Assembly: GCA_934591745.1 (NCBI GenBank)
Contig: CAKTPQ010000008.1
Span: forward strand, 1 to 53,752
Direction: 5' to 3'
From: an uncultured Oscillospiraceae bacterium
Lineage (GTDB): Bacteria > Bacillota > Clostridia > Oscillospirales > Oscillospiraceae
Length of the DNA: 53,752 nt
The notes below the pieces were generated by a model. That model did not search any database. It saw only the letters and a program-made list of their open reading frames with translations, and was not told the origin of the DNA. Of the stretch, positions 9,733-18,645 are shown piece by piece. Position numbers and translations under genes: made by a program. Position 1 is the stretch's first letter, and the number at the start of each line of letters is the position of its first letter.

Positions 9733-11232
9733 ATGACCGTTACCGAAGCACTGGAAAAGCTGAAAAGCTATGAACAGACCAGCTTTGCGCTGAGACACGC
9801 CATGGGCCTTTTGTACTACGACGGCGTCACCGCGGCGCCCAAGGGCGCTGCCGCCGTCCGGGGCGATACTACCGGTGAGCTGAGCCGCATCGACTATCAG
9901 CTGACCACCGCGGCGGACACCGTGGAGATGCTGGAAACGCTGATGGCCGCCCGGGAGGAGCTGGACAGCGTTACCCGCCGGAAGGTGGAGGAGTACTGGA
10001 GGGACTATGACCGCACCCGCCGCATCCCGGAGGAGGAATTCGTGGCCTACCAGCGGCTGTCGATCAAAGCAGACGACGTGTGGCAGACCGCCAAGGAGAC
10101 AAATGACTTCGCCCTGTTCGAGCCGTATCTGCAGGAGATGTTCGACACACTGAAGCGCTTCGCCCTGTACTGGGAGCCGGACAAGGCCCCCTACGAGACG
10201 CTGCTGGACAACTATGAGCGGGGCTTGACCACCGCCGCCTGCGACACATTCTTCGCCGCCCTGCGGCAGAAGCTGGTGCCCCTGATCCAAAAGGTCACCG
10301 CCCACGCCGACCGGGTGGACGACACGCCGCTCCGCGCCGATTTCCCCATCCCCATCCAGCGGGAGTTCTCCGACTTCGTCATGGACGTCATGGGCATCGA
10401 CAGGAACCACTGCATCATCGGCGAGACGGAGCACCCCTTCACCATCAACTTCTCCCGCGACGATGTGCGCATCACCACCCACTACCACGCCGACATGGTG
10501 GCCTCGTCCCTGTACTCCGTGGTGCACGAGGGCGGCCACGCCCTGTACGAGCTGCACACCGGCCGGGAGCTGGCCCGCAGCAATCTGGGCAACGGCGTGT
10601 CCATGGGCATCCACGAGAGCCAGTCCCGGTTCTATGAGAACATCATCGGCCGCAGCCGGGCGTTCTGCTCCGTCATCTACCCGTGGCTGAAGACGCATTT
10701 CGCCCCCCGTCTGGACAATGTGATGGAGGATGACTTCTACCGTATGATCAACAAGTCCGAGCCGTCCCTCATCCGCACGGAGGCCGACGAGCTGACGTAC
10801 TGCCTGCACATCATGGTGCGCTACGAGCTGGAGAAGCGGATGTTCGACGGCACCCTCACCGCCCGCGACCTGCCCGCCGAGTGGAACCGGCTGTACAAGG
10901 AGTATCTGGGCGTGGACGTCCCCAGCGACCGGCAGGGCGTGCTGCAGGACTCCCACTGGGCCAACGGCAACATCGGCTACTTCCCGTCCTACGCCATCGG
11001 CTCGGCCTACGGCGCCCAGTATCTCAAGGAGATGTCCAAAGACCTGGACGTGGACGCCGTGGTGCGCTCCGGCGATCTGACCCCCATCAATAACTGGCTG
11101 GAGGAGAAGATCTGGAAGTACGGCTGCCTGAAGGATCCCGTGGCCCTGTTCGAGTCGGTCTGTGGGAAATTCGACCCCGACTGCTATGTGGCCTATCTGG
11201 AGAAGAAGTTCACCGAGGTATACGGCTTGTAA
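9733..11232 (+). CDS. M32 family metallocarboxypeptidase (carboxypeptidase Taq type)
   Basis: 499 residues, the normal size for M32. The zinc/catalytic motif HEGGH lies at residues 265-269 in the context SVVHEGGHALYELH, and the family motif HESQSRFYEN follows about 30 residues later, supplying the third ligand glutamate. No signal peptide, so it is cytoplasmic and probably trims C-terminal residues from peptides. The gene has its own promoter and a strong ribosome site and ends in a 17-bp bidirectional terminator shared with the convergent GNAT gene. Confidence 0.94.
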   Translation: MTVTEALEKLKSYEQTSFALRHAMGLLYYDGVTAAPKGAAAVRGDTTGELSRIDYQLTTAADTVEMLETLMAAREELDSVTRRKVEEYWRDYDRTRRIPEEEFVAYQRLSIKADDVWQTAKETNDFALFEPYLQEMFDTLKRFALYWEPDKAPYETLLDNYERGLTTAACDTFFAALRQKLVPLIQKVTAHADRVDDTPLRADFPIPIQREFSDFVMDVMGIDRNHCIIGETEHPFTINFSRDDVRITTHYHADMVASSLYSVVHEGGHALYELHTGRELARSNLGNGVSMGIHESQSRFYENIIGRSRAFCSVIYPWLKTHFAPRLDNVMEDDFYRMINKSEPSLIRTEADELTYCLHIMVRYELEKRMFDGTLTARDLPAEWNRLYKEYLGVDVPSDRQGVLQDSHWANGNIGYFPSYAIGSAYGAQYLKEMSKDLDVDAVVRSGDLTPINNWLEEKIWKYGCLKDPVALFESVCGKFDPDCYVAYLEKKFTEVYGL

Positions 11233-11240
11233 AAAGAGCA

Positions 11241-11277
11241 AAAAAGCGTCCGCGCACGGTGTGCGCGGACGCTTTTT
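11241..11277. terminator. Bidirectional terminator between convergent genes
   Basis: A perfect 17-bp stem (11241-11257 with 11261-11277, loop GGT) with A-run and T-run ends serves both the M32 gene and the leftward gene at 11285-12463. Confidence 0.92.
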
Positions 11278-11284
11278 CTGTGCG

Positions 11285-12463
11285 TTATACGGCGGCGCCG
11301 GCGGGAGCGTCCTCCGTCTCTGCCAGGGCGGGAGCGGGGGTCAGCTCCTTGATGAAGCAGCGGCGGCGCTTGTGCTGTTCCGTCTGGAAGTCCTTCCACT
11401 GGGACTGCACCTTGTCGTTCAGCTCCAGCATGGGGCCGGTCTCCGCCTGCTTGATGCCCATTTTCAGGCAGCCCTTCATGGTCTTGCTGAGGATGACGGC
11501 GTTGACGCCCCTGGCCTGATAGTCCGGGTGGACGGCGATGAGCAGCAGATCCACCGTGTCGTTCTTCCGGAACGCCTTCAGCACGTCGATCCAGCCGGTA
11601 GGGAACAGGCGTCCCCGGTGCTTCTGCATGGCCACCGCCAGACTGGGCGCGCCCACGCCGAAGGCAATCATCCGGTCGTTCTTGTCCATGACGAAGCAGG
11701 TGGTGTTGGGGTTGATGAGGGGCGCGAACTTGGCGGAGTATTTCCTGATCTGCTGCTCCGTCAGGTCCACTGTGCCGTACAGCGGGGCGTAGGCCACGTT
11801 CACCAAGTCGAAGAACGGCTTCAGCAGCGGCAGATACGCCAGCCGGTTCTTCGGCTCCACGATGTGCAGGTGGTTGCGCTTGAGCACGAAGTCCGACAGC
11901 TTCTCCCACCGCTGGATGATCTTCTCATCCGTGGGGACGGTGATGAGCTCCTCGATCCAGTCCACGTCCTTCACATAGCCCAGCGCGGCCATGTGGTCGA
12001 TGTAGTAGGGGTAGTTATAATAAGTGAAAAAGCAGCTGCGGCGGTCGAAGCCCTCCACCAGCATGCCCTCCCGGTCCATATCGGTAAAGCCCAGCGGGCC
12101 GTGGACCGCCGTGCAGCCCAGCTCCCGCGCCCAGTCCTCCACGGTGGCGAACAGGGCGGCGGACACCTCCGGGTCGTCGATGAAGTCCACCTGGGTGAAC
12201 CGCATCCGGTTGGTACCCCACTTCTCATTGGCCTTGCGGCTGCGTATAGCGCCGATGCGCCCCACGATCTCCCCGTCCCGCTCCGCCAGCCAGCAGCGGG
12301 CGTCGCAGTAGGAAAAGGCCGGGTTCTTGCTGCGATCCCAGTCCGCCAGATCGTCGCCGTAGGTGGCCGGCACGAACTGCGGCATGTCCTTATACAGCTG
12401 ATTGGGGTAATCTACAAAACGGCGCAGCTGCGCCTTGGTCGTTACTTCTACAATAGAAACCAT
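11285..12463 (-). CDS. Large GNAT-like N-acyltransferase of unknown substrate
   Basis: 392 residues. The C-terminal third has a GNAT-type acetyl-CoA segment, LLLIAVHPDYQARGVNAVI, followed by a helix; the N-terminal half holds NPAFSYCDARCWLAERDGEIVGRI in a separate possible GNAT fold (written without the full run: NPAF, then ARCWLAERDGEIVGRI). HGPLGFTDMDREGMLVEGFD is a conserved-looking block. I know similar long proteins from Clostridia only as uncharacterised N-acetyltransferases. A good ribosome site (AGGAGGAG) precedes ATG 12463, and a divergent promoter lies at 12501-12529. Substrate unknown. Confidence 0.65.
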   Translation of the reverse strand: MVSIVEVTTKAQLRRFVDYPNQLYKDMPQFVPATYGDDLADWDRSKNPAFSYCDARCWLAERDGEIVGRIGAIRSRKANEKWGTNRMRFTQVDFIDDPEVSAALFATVEDWARELGCTAVHGPLGFTDMDREGMLVEGFDRRSCFFTYYNYPYYIDHMAALGYVKDVDWIEELITVPTDEKIIQRWEKLSDFVLKRNHLHIVEPKNRLAYLPLLKPFFDLVNVAYAPLYGTVDLTEQQIRKYSAKFAPLINPNTTCFVMDKNDRMIAFGVGAPSLAVAMQKHRGRLFPTGWIDVLKAFRKNDTVDLLLIAVHPDYQARGVNAVILSKTMKGCLKMGIKQAETGPMLELNDKVQSQWKDFQTEQHKRRRCFIKELTPAPALAETEDAPAGAAV

Positions 12464-12500
12464 ATTCGCTCCTCCTGAGCACGAGCATTCACACAGTTCC

Positions 12501-12529
12501 AGTGTACCGCTTTCTTTTCAGAAAAGCAA
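12501..12529 (-). promoter_or_regulatory. Promoter of the 11285-12463 gene
   Basis: Minus strand TTGCTT (12524-12529), 17 bp, TACACT (12501-12506). Confidence 0.7.
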
Positions 12530-12541
12530 GCGCATAAAATA

Positions 12542-12571
12542 CTGGCATCCTGCCAGAGGATGTGCTATACT
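12542..12571 (+). promoter_or_regulatory. Promoter of the phosphopantetheinyl transferase, with a palindrome
   Basis: TATACT (12566-12571) with TG one base upstream forms an extended -10; the -35 is weak (12543-12548). A perfect 6-bp inverted repeat with a 3-bp centre (12542-12556, CTGGCA/TGCCAG) covers the -35, a possible operator. Confidence 0.6.
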
Positions 12572-12608
12572 CGCCTCAGAAATAAACATACAGGGGAGGA
12601 CTGGGAAA

Positions 12609-13181
12609 ATGGAACTGCTTTGGTACGATATCCGCCAGCTGGACGAGACGGCCATGGCCCGCACCGTGGCCATGATGGATGAGGAGCGGCGCCGCCGCGT
12701 CAGCGACATTGCCGGTGAGGACGACCGCAAGCGCACCGTGGCCGGCGAGCTGCTGGCCCGCCGGGTGCTGGCGGCACGTCTCGGCTGCGGTGAGGAGGCG
12801 GTACCCCTGGGCTGGGACGACACCGGCAAGCCCGCCGTGGACGCCGAGGGCGTGTACGTCTCCGTCAGCCACTCCGGGCCTTACGCCGTCTGCGCCGCCG
12901 CCGCTGTGCCGGTGGGTGTGGATGTGGAGGTGATCCGTTCCACTGATGAGAAATTCATGCGCCGGGTCTGCTCCGAGCCGGAGATGGCCTATATCCGGGT
13001 GGGCGATGACGGCGACTGCGCCCGCTTCTGGGAAACATGGACAGCCAAGGAGGCCCTGTTCAAGCTGACGGGCAAAGGCCCCCTGCTGGCCCTGAGCCGT
13101 CTGGCTCTGCCGGAGGGCGTGGTGCTGGATCACATCCGGGAGAGAGGCTGCGCCCTCACCGTCGCCCTGCGTCTGGGGTAA
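12609..13181 (+). CDS. 4'-phosphopantetheinyl transferase (Sfp type)
   Basis: 190 residues. The two Sfp/AcpT motifs are present: VGVDVEVIR (magnesium-binding D and E) and WTAKEALFKLTGKG (the WxxKEA motif). It moves phosphopantetheine from CoA to a carrier protein. The ATG at 12609 has GGGGAGGA upstream; an open frame extends further 5', but that part lacks homology and covers the promoter. No carrier-protein synthase genes are nearby, so its target is not shown by context; a general acyl carrier protein is one possibility. Confidence 0.9.
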   Translation: MELLWYDIRQLDETAMARTVAMMDEERRRRVSDIAGEDDRKRTVAGELLARRVLAARLGCGEEAVPLGWDDTGKPAVDAEGVYVSVSHSGPYAVCAAAAVPVGVDVEVIRSTDEKFMRRVCSEPEMAYIRVGDDGDCARFWETWTAKEALFKLTGKGPLLALSRLALPEGVVLDHIRERGCALTVALRLG

Positions 13182-13206
13182 ATTTTCAGAATCGTGAAAA
13201 AAAGGC

Positions 13207-13235
13207 TTTTCACCCGCCCTTGAATTTGTTATAAT
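13207..13235 (+). promoter_or_regulatory. Promoter of the Gfo/Idh/MocA gene
   Basis: TATAAT at 13230-13235 with a weak TTTTCA (13207-13212) 17 bp upstream. Confidence 0.65.
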
Positions 13236-13288
13236 TTAAACGAGAATAGAGTACCATCAGTGGACAATGGTAGAGGAGGAGCTTTTCT

Positions 13289-14323
13289 ATGATTCGAGTT
13301 GGTATCATCGGCTGCGGCAAGATCGCACAGGTGCGCCATCTGCCCGAGTATGCAGCCAATCCCAATGCGGAGGTCGTGGCCTATTACGACAAGAACCGTG
13401 CCCGTGCCGAGGAGATGGCCGCCAAGTACGGCGGCGATGTCTGCGACACCTATTTCGACCTGCTGAACCGCGACGACATCGACGCGGTGTCCATCTGCGT
13501 GGAGAACCGCAGCCATGCGGAGATCTCCACCGCGGCGCTGTACGCCGGCAAGCATGTGCTGTGCGAAAAGCCCATGGCCGTGACACTGGCGGAGTGCGAG
13601 TCCATGGTGGCCGCCGCCGAGCGCAACGGCAGGCACCTGATGATCGGTCACAACATGCGCTTCGATCCGGTACACCGCCGGGCCAAGCAGCTGCTGGACC
13701 GCGGCGTTATCGGCGACGTCATCACGTTCCGCGCCGTGCTGGGCAATGCCGGTCCCGAGGGCTGGTCCGTGGACGAGGGCACCTGGTTCTTCGACAAGAA
13801 CAAGGCGGCGCTGGGCGCGCTGTCCGATATGGGCATCCACAAGGTGGATCTGCTCCAGTACCTGCTGGGCCAGAAGGTCATCGAGACCACCGCCAAGGTG
13901 GTGACGCTGAACAAGCGGGACAACGAGGGCCAGCTCATCGGCGTGGATGACAACGCCCTGTGCATCCTGCGGATGTCCGGCGGCGCGCTGGGCACCATGG
14001 CGGCCAGCTGGACCATCTACGGCCACGAGTGCCAGTCCACCTGCCTGTACGGCACCAAGGGCATCATGCTGATTTACAGCGAGCCGTCCTCCCCCATCAT
14101 CGTCAGCGATATGGAGGGCAACCGCACCAGCTATAACCTGGACGTGCCCCACAACGGCACCGGCGTCATCGACGAGTTTGTGGATGCGCTGGTACATGAC
14201 CGCGAGCCGGAGGTTTCCGGCCGGGAGGCGCTGACGGTGATGCGCACCATCTTCGCCAGCATCAATTCCTCCAACATCAGCCGCACGGTGGCGGTGAACA
14301 GCGATTTCGTCACCCACTTCTGA
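13289..14323 (+). CDS. Gfo/Idh/MocA family NAD(P)-dependent oxidoreductase
   Basis: 344 residues. The N-terminal Rossmann fold begins VGIIGCGKIAQVRHLPEY; HVLCEKPMAVTLAE holds the family EKP motif, and GHNMRFDPVHRRAKQL plus GALSDMGIHKVDLLQYL (with the catalytic-type D and H) follow in the C-terminal domain. Family knowledge: members oxidise or reduce sugars, inositols and amino sugars; the substrate cannot be told from sequence. GGAGGAG precedes the ATG. It is followed by a terminator and a ROK kinase and faces a GntR regulator, a layout that suggests a small sugar-use locus. Confidence 0.9.
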   Translation: MIRVGIIGCGKIAQVRHLPEYAANPNAEVVAYYDKNRARAEEMAAKYGGDVCDTYFDLLNRDDIDAVSICVENRSHAEISTAALYAGKHVLCEKPMAVTLAECESMVAAAERNGRHLMIGHNMRFDPVHRRAKQLLDRGVIGDVITFRAVLGNAGPEGWSVDEGTWFFDKNKAALGALSDMGIHKVDLLQYLLGQKVIETTAKVVTLNKRDNEGQLIGVDDNALCILRMSGGALGTMAASWTIYGHECQSTCLYGTKGIMLIYSEPSSPIIVSDMEGNRTSYNLDVPHNGTGVIDEFVDALVHDREPEVSGREALTVMRTIFASINSSNISRTVAVNSDFVTHF

Positions 14324-14338
14324 GCAAGCGTACCTTTG

Positions 14339-14368
14339 CGGGGCGGGCAGTCTGCCCGCCCCGTTTTT
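14339..14368 (+). terminator. Terminator after the Gfo/Idh/MocA gene
   Basis: An 11-bp GC stem (14339-14349 with 14353-14363) followed by five T. ROK expression would need read-through or a weak internal promoter. Confidence 0.85.
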
Positions 14369-14401
14369 CCGCTATCATACACGAGGAAAGGGAGTATCCG
14401 T

Positions 14402-15328
14402 ATGTATCGCATCGGCATTGATCTGGGCGGCACCAACATCGCCGTAGGCGTGGTGGACGACCGCCACCAAATCGCGGCGGAGGCCAGCGTGCCCGCCGGC
14501 GCACACCGCCCGGCGGAGCAGGTGGTGGCAGATATGTGCCGTGCCGTGGAGTTGGCGCTGGACAAGGCGGGCCTCACCGTCCGGGACTGCGCCTCCATCG
14601 GCGTGGGCGCTCCCGGCACCTGCGACCCGGAGCGGGGCGTGGTGGTCTGCGCGTATAACCTGAACTGGTTCAATGTGCCGGTGTGCCGCATGCTGACGGA
14701 GCATTTCGGCCTGCCCGCCCGCCTGAGCAACGACGCCAACTGCGCCGCGCTGGCGGAGGTGGTGGCCGGGGCCGCTGTCAGCTGCCGCAGCATGGTGCTG
14801 GTCACGCTGGGCACCGGCGTGGGCGGCGGCATCATCGTGGACGGAAAGATCGTGTCCGGACTGGGCGGCGCCGGCGGCGAGGTGGGCCACAGCATCCTTG
14901 TGCTGGATGGCGCGCCCTGCACCTGCGGACGCCGGGGCTGCTGGGAGGCCTACGCCTCCGCCACGGCACTGATCCGGCAGGGCAGGGAGGCTGCCGCCGT
15001 GCACCCGGAGTCCCTGCTGAACCGATACACCGCGCTGACAGGCCGGGATGTCTTCGACGCCGCCGACGCGGGCGACGCCGCGGCACAGGCGGTGCTGGAG
15101 CGGTACTACGTCTATGTGGCCGCCGGCGTCACCAATCTGGTGAACATCCTGTCGCCGGAGATGGTGCTCATCGGCGGCGGCATCAGCCGTCAGGGGGAGC
15201 GCCTGCTGGCGCCCATCCGCCGCTATGTAGCCGCCAACTGCTTCGGCGGCGAGGAGCGGCCCCAGCCGGTCATACAGGCAGCAAAGCTGGGCAATGAGGC
15301 GGGCATCATCGGCGCCGCCGCCCTGTAA
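14402..15328 (+). CDS. ROK family sugar kinase (glucokinase-like)
   Basis: 308 residues. The phosphate-1 motif IGIDLGGTNIAVGVVDD is N-terminal, LGTGVGGGIIVDGKIVSG follows, and the ROK zinc motif CTCGRRGCWEAYAS (CxCGxxGCxE) is complete. No helix-turn-helix precedes the kinase, so this is an enzyme rather than a NagC-type repressor. Glucose is the commonest substrate of this branch, but N-acetylmannosamine and others occur. GGAAAGGGAG precedes ATG 14402; an upstream open extension covers the preceding terminator and is not used. Confidence 0.9.
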   Translation: MYRIGIDLGGTNIAVGVVDDRHQIAAEASVPAGAHRPAEQVVADMCRAVELALDKAGLTVRDCASIGVGAPGTCDPERGVVVCAYNLNWFNVPVCRMLTEHFGLPARLSNDANCAALAEVVAGAAVSCRSMVLVTLGTGVGGGIIVDGKIVSGLGGAGGEVGHSILVLDGAPCTCGRRGCWEAYASATALIRQGREAAAVHPESLLNRYTALTGRDVFDAADAGDAAAQAVLERYYVYVAAGVTNLVNILSPEMVLIGGGISRQGERLLAPIRRYVAANCFGGEERPQPVIQAAKLGNEAGIIGAAAL

Positions 15329-15334
15329 AGCGGC

Positions 15335-15380
15335 ATATAAAAGGAAGGCCCCGGCTTCAGCCGGGGCCTTCCTTTTATAT
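15335..15380. terminator. Bidirectional terminator between ROK and GntR genes
   Basis: A perfect 21-bp stem (15335-15355 with 15360-15380) with the loop TTCA serves both convergent genes. Confidence 0.93.
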
Positions 15381-15387
15381 GTATCCG

Positions 15388-16164
15388 TCAGTCAATGGTG
15401 CGCACGAAGTTCATGCCGCTTTTCTGCATGTGTACGTCCAGACGCACCCGGTCGCCCCGGATGTAGCTTCTGGTGTACTCGTAGATGCGGCCGTCCTCGG
15501 TGCGGGTACGCCGCTGGTGATAGAACGCGCAGCTGCCGCCCCCCACACCCAACAGCTTGGCCTTTTCGCTGTCCAGCACCACCGCCTCGTAGCACTCGTC
15601 GGCGGCAAAGGGCACGATACCCACATGGTACAGCAGGCTGTAAAAGCTGTGGGTCTGGAGCATGTCCCGTGTCAGGTGGGGATAGATGTACTGGGGATAG
15701 TAGCTGGTCTCCAGGATCAGCGGCTCGCCGTCCACGTTGCGCACGCGGGTAAAGCAGTACACCGGCGTGCCCTCCCGCAGCTCCATCTTTTCGCAGATGG
15801 CCTGACCGGGCACCACCACGTCGAAGTCGATCAGGGTAGAGGACGGCACCTTGCCCAGCGAGGATACCTCGGTGGTGAAGGAGTAGCGCACGCCGCGGCG
15901 GTTGGTGGACGGGTCGGCCACAAAGGTGCCGCGGCCCCGCTTGCGGACCACCAGTCCCTCGTCCTCCAGCTCGCCAATAGCCTGACGCACGGTGTTGCGG
16001 CTGATATTCATCCAGCGGCACAGCTCGGCCTCGCTGGGCAGCAGGTCGCCCACGGACAGCGCGCCGGTGGAGATGTTGCGCTTGATGATGCCCACCAGCT
16101 GGGCATACAGGGGAATGTCGCTGTCCATCGACAGCTTTGCGTGCAAGATCGGATTCTGTTCCAT
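15388..16164 (-). CDS. GntR family regulator, HutC subfamily (UTRA domain)
   Basis: 258 residues. The N-terminal winged helix shows PLYAQLVGIIKRNI, LPSEAELCRWM, SRNTVRQAIGELE and KRGRGTFV; the C-terminal UTRA ligand domain includes VYCFTRVRNVDGEPL and ILETSYYP. UTRA regulators usually sense sugars, sugar phosphates, histidine or fatty acids. An alternative ATG 51 bp upstream falls on the promoter's -10 region, so the ATG at 16164 with GGGA upstream is preferred. By position it may control the neighbouring oxidoreductase and ROK kinase; the effector is unknown. Confidence 0.9.
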   Translation of the reverse strand: MEQNPILHAKLSMDSDIPLYAQLVGIIKRNISTGALSVGDLLPSEAELCRWMNISRNTVRQAIGELEDEGLVVRKRGRGTFVADPSTNRRGVRYSFTTEVSSLGKVPSSTLIDFDVVVPGQAICEKMELREGTPVYCFTRVRNVDGEPLILETSYYPQYIYPHLTRDMLQTHSFYSLLYHVGIVPFAADECYEAVVLDSEKAKLLGVGGGSCAFYHQRRTRTEDGRIYEYTRSYIRGDRVRLDVHMQKSGMNFVRTID

Positions 16165-16193
16165 GTTGGGGATCCCTTTCCCTCTCCTCTGAG

Positions 16194-16230
16194 TTGTACC
16201 TATTGTACCATACAAATCTGCGGAAAGATA
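16194..16230 (-). promoter_or_regulatory. Promoter region of the GntR gene with paired TTGTACC
   Basis: Minus strand TACAAT (16202-16207) serves as -10; the -35 is weak (16225-16230). TTGTACC occurs twice on the plus strand (16194-16200 and 16203-16209), nine bases apart, across the -10, a possible autoregulatory site. Confidence 0.5.
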
Positions 16231-16285
16231 GTCCTATTTTTGATAAAACTCTTGTGATTCAGCGATTTCAAGTGAACGATGGATA

Positions 16286-16320
16286 GAAACAGCGCCGTCC
16301 CGGCGGGACGGCGCTGTTTC
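16286..16320. terminator. Terminator of gap
   Basis: A perfect 16-bp stem (16286-16301 with 16305-16320). The T-tract on the minus strand is short and interrupted. Confidence 0.75.
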
Positions 16321-16367
16321 CGGAACAAAAAAGAAGGAAAACCTTTTTGAAAGGATGTTGGCGTTTT

Positions 16368-17381
<1,014 letters not shown>

Positions 17382-17430
17382 TCAAGACTTCCTCTCTGAT
17401 GGAATATATCAAATGTATGGTATGTTTAGT

Positions 17431-17458
17431 ATTATATGCATTATTTTGAAAAATGCAA
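17431..17458 (-). promoter_or_regulatory. gap promoter with an operator-like palindrome in the spacer
   Basis: Minus strand TTGCAT (17453-17458), 16 bp, TATAAT (17431-17436). A 21-bp imperfect palindrome (17437-17457; half-sites TGCATTATT and AAAAATGCA, 8 of 9 paired) fills the space between the two elements. Confidence 0.75.
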
Positions 17459-17506
17459 CCCCTTTTTTGAAAAAATTTCTATTTCGGCAAAAAATAATAA
17501 AAAACC

Positions 17507-17535
17507 TTGTTTTTTCTCTGACCCTTTGGTATAGT
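17507..17535 (+). promoter_or_regulatory. Promoter of the histidine-kinase-like gene
   Basis: TTGTTT (17507-17512), 17 bp, TATAGT (17530-17535), divergent from gap. Confidence 0.75.
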
Positions 17536-17612
17536 GTGGTCTACCAACCGGTAACTGGATGTATCGCGTTGGCACCACAAGACACACACTACGTCCAGAG
17601 AGGAGGGTGCGT

Positions 17613-18491
17613 ATGATACCGGAAAGCCCCCGGAAAAACAACGCACCGGAACGACTGGGACGCCCTGAGCGGCGGGACCAGCCGATGCGTGAGCGGCTGC
17701 TCAATGAGGTGCTGCTCCATGTGGCAGCCCAGCTCCGGACGGCGCTGGGCGGGATGCACATTGCGGTCAGCCGTCTGGCGCCACCCGACAGGCGGGACCG
17801 GGACGCCGTCCTGGACCGGGACGCGGCCCTGCTGAACCGAAACTACTACTCGCTGCTGCGGCTGGCCAACAACCTGTCCAACGCGCCCATGCTGCTGTCG
17901 GATGAGCTTCTGCTGAAGGAGAATACCGACGTGGTGGAGTGGCTGGCCGGGCTGTGCCGGCAGGCGGAGCCGCTGTTCGCCCTGCGCAGCGTAACACTGA
18001 CGTTCCAGTGCAGCGCGGAGCACCACACAGTGGCTATCCACCGGGACTGTCTGGAGCAGGCGGTGTGGAACCTGCTGTCCAACGCTCTGAAATTCACGCC
18101 GGACGGCGGGACTGTCACCGTGTCCCTGCGGTTCGGGCACAAGCAGGTGCTGCTGGTGGTGGCAGACACCGGCTGCGGTATCCCCGCCGGGGATATGGAG
18201 ACGGTGTTTGACGGCTACCTCCACCCGGAACGGCTGGCCGTGCTGCCCAGCGGACTGGGATTGGGTCTGCCGCTTTGCCGCCGCATCGCGGAGGGCCACG
18301 GCGGGCGGCTTCTGCTGGACAGCAAGGAGGGGCAGGGCACCACCGTGACGCTGGCGCTGCCGGACGAGACTATGGGCGACGTGGTGGAGGATGTGACCTT
18401 TGACTACGCCGGAGGCTTTCAGCCCGCGCTGGTGGGGCTGGCGGACGGCCTGTCCTTTGAGGCGTTTTTACAGAGACATTCCGACGAATAG
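17613..18491 (+). CDS. Histidine-kinase-like ATPase lacking the phospho-acceptor histidine
   Basis: 292 residues, soluble, with no sensor or membrane part. A dimerisation-like helix contains VAAQLRTAL (residues 37-45), which aligns with the H-box V-S-H-E-L-R-T-P-L but has Ala39 where the phosphorylated His should be. The ATPase domain is intact: N-box NLLSNALKFTP (153-163), G1 DTGCGIP (185-191) and G2 GLGLGL (214-219). About 40 extra residues follow. AGGAGG precedes ATG 17613. It may bind or hydrolyse ATP without autophosphorylation, or phosphorylate serine like SpoIIAB relatives; both are inference. No response regulator is adjacent. Confidence 0.8.
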   Translation: MIPESPRKNNAPERLGRPERRDQPMRERLLNEVLLHVAAQLRTALGGMHIAVSRLAPPDRRDRDAVLDRDAALLNRNYYSLLRLANNLSNAPMLLSDELLLKENTDVVEWLAGLCRQAEPLFALRSVTLTFQCSAEHHTVAIHRDCLEQAVWNLLSNALKFTPDGGTVTVSLRFGHKQVLLVVADTGCGIPAGDMETVFDGYLHPERLAVLPSGLGLGLPLCRRIAEGHGGRLLLDSKEGQGTTVTLALPDETMGDVVEDVTFDYAGGFQPALVGLADGLSFEAFLQRHSDE

Positions 18492-18549
18492 GACCATGGT
18501 TCTTCTGAGAGAGACGATCCCCCGACGGCGGGGCTTATCTGCGGTTATC

Positions 18550-18586
18550 GCAACTCCTCCGCCCGGCGCGGGGGAGCTGCTTTTTT
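18550..18586 (+). terminator. Terminator after the kinase-like gene
   Basis: A 9-bp core stem (18554-18562 with 18568-18576) extended by flanking pairs, followed by six T. Confidence 0.8.
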
Positions 18587-18645
18587 ATAGGGCTATCATG
18601 CCCAGATATTGCCGGTTTATACACAATTTCTACTTATAGAGGTGC

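Noticed and set aside
12435..12608. 58-codon N-terminal extension of the phosphopantetheinyl transferase
   Set aside because: It lies over the gene's promoter and the divergent gene's leader, and only the ATG at 12609 has a ribosome site.
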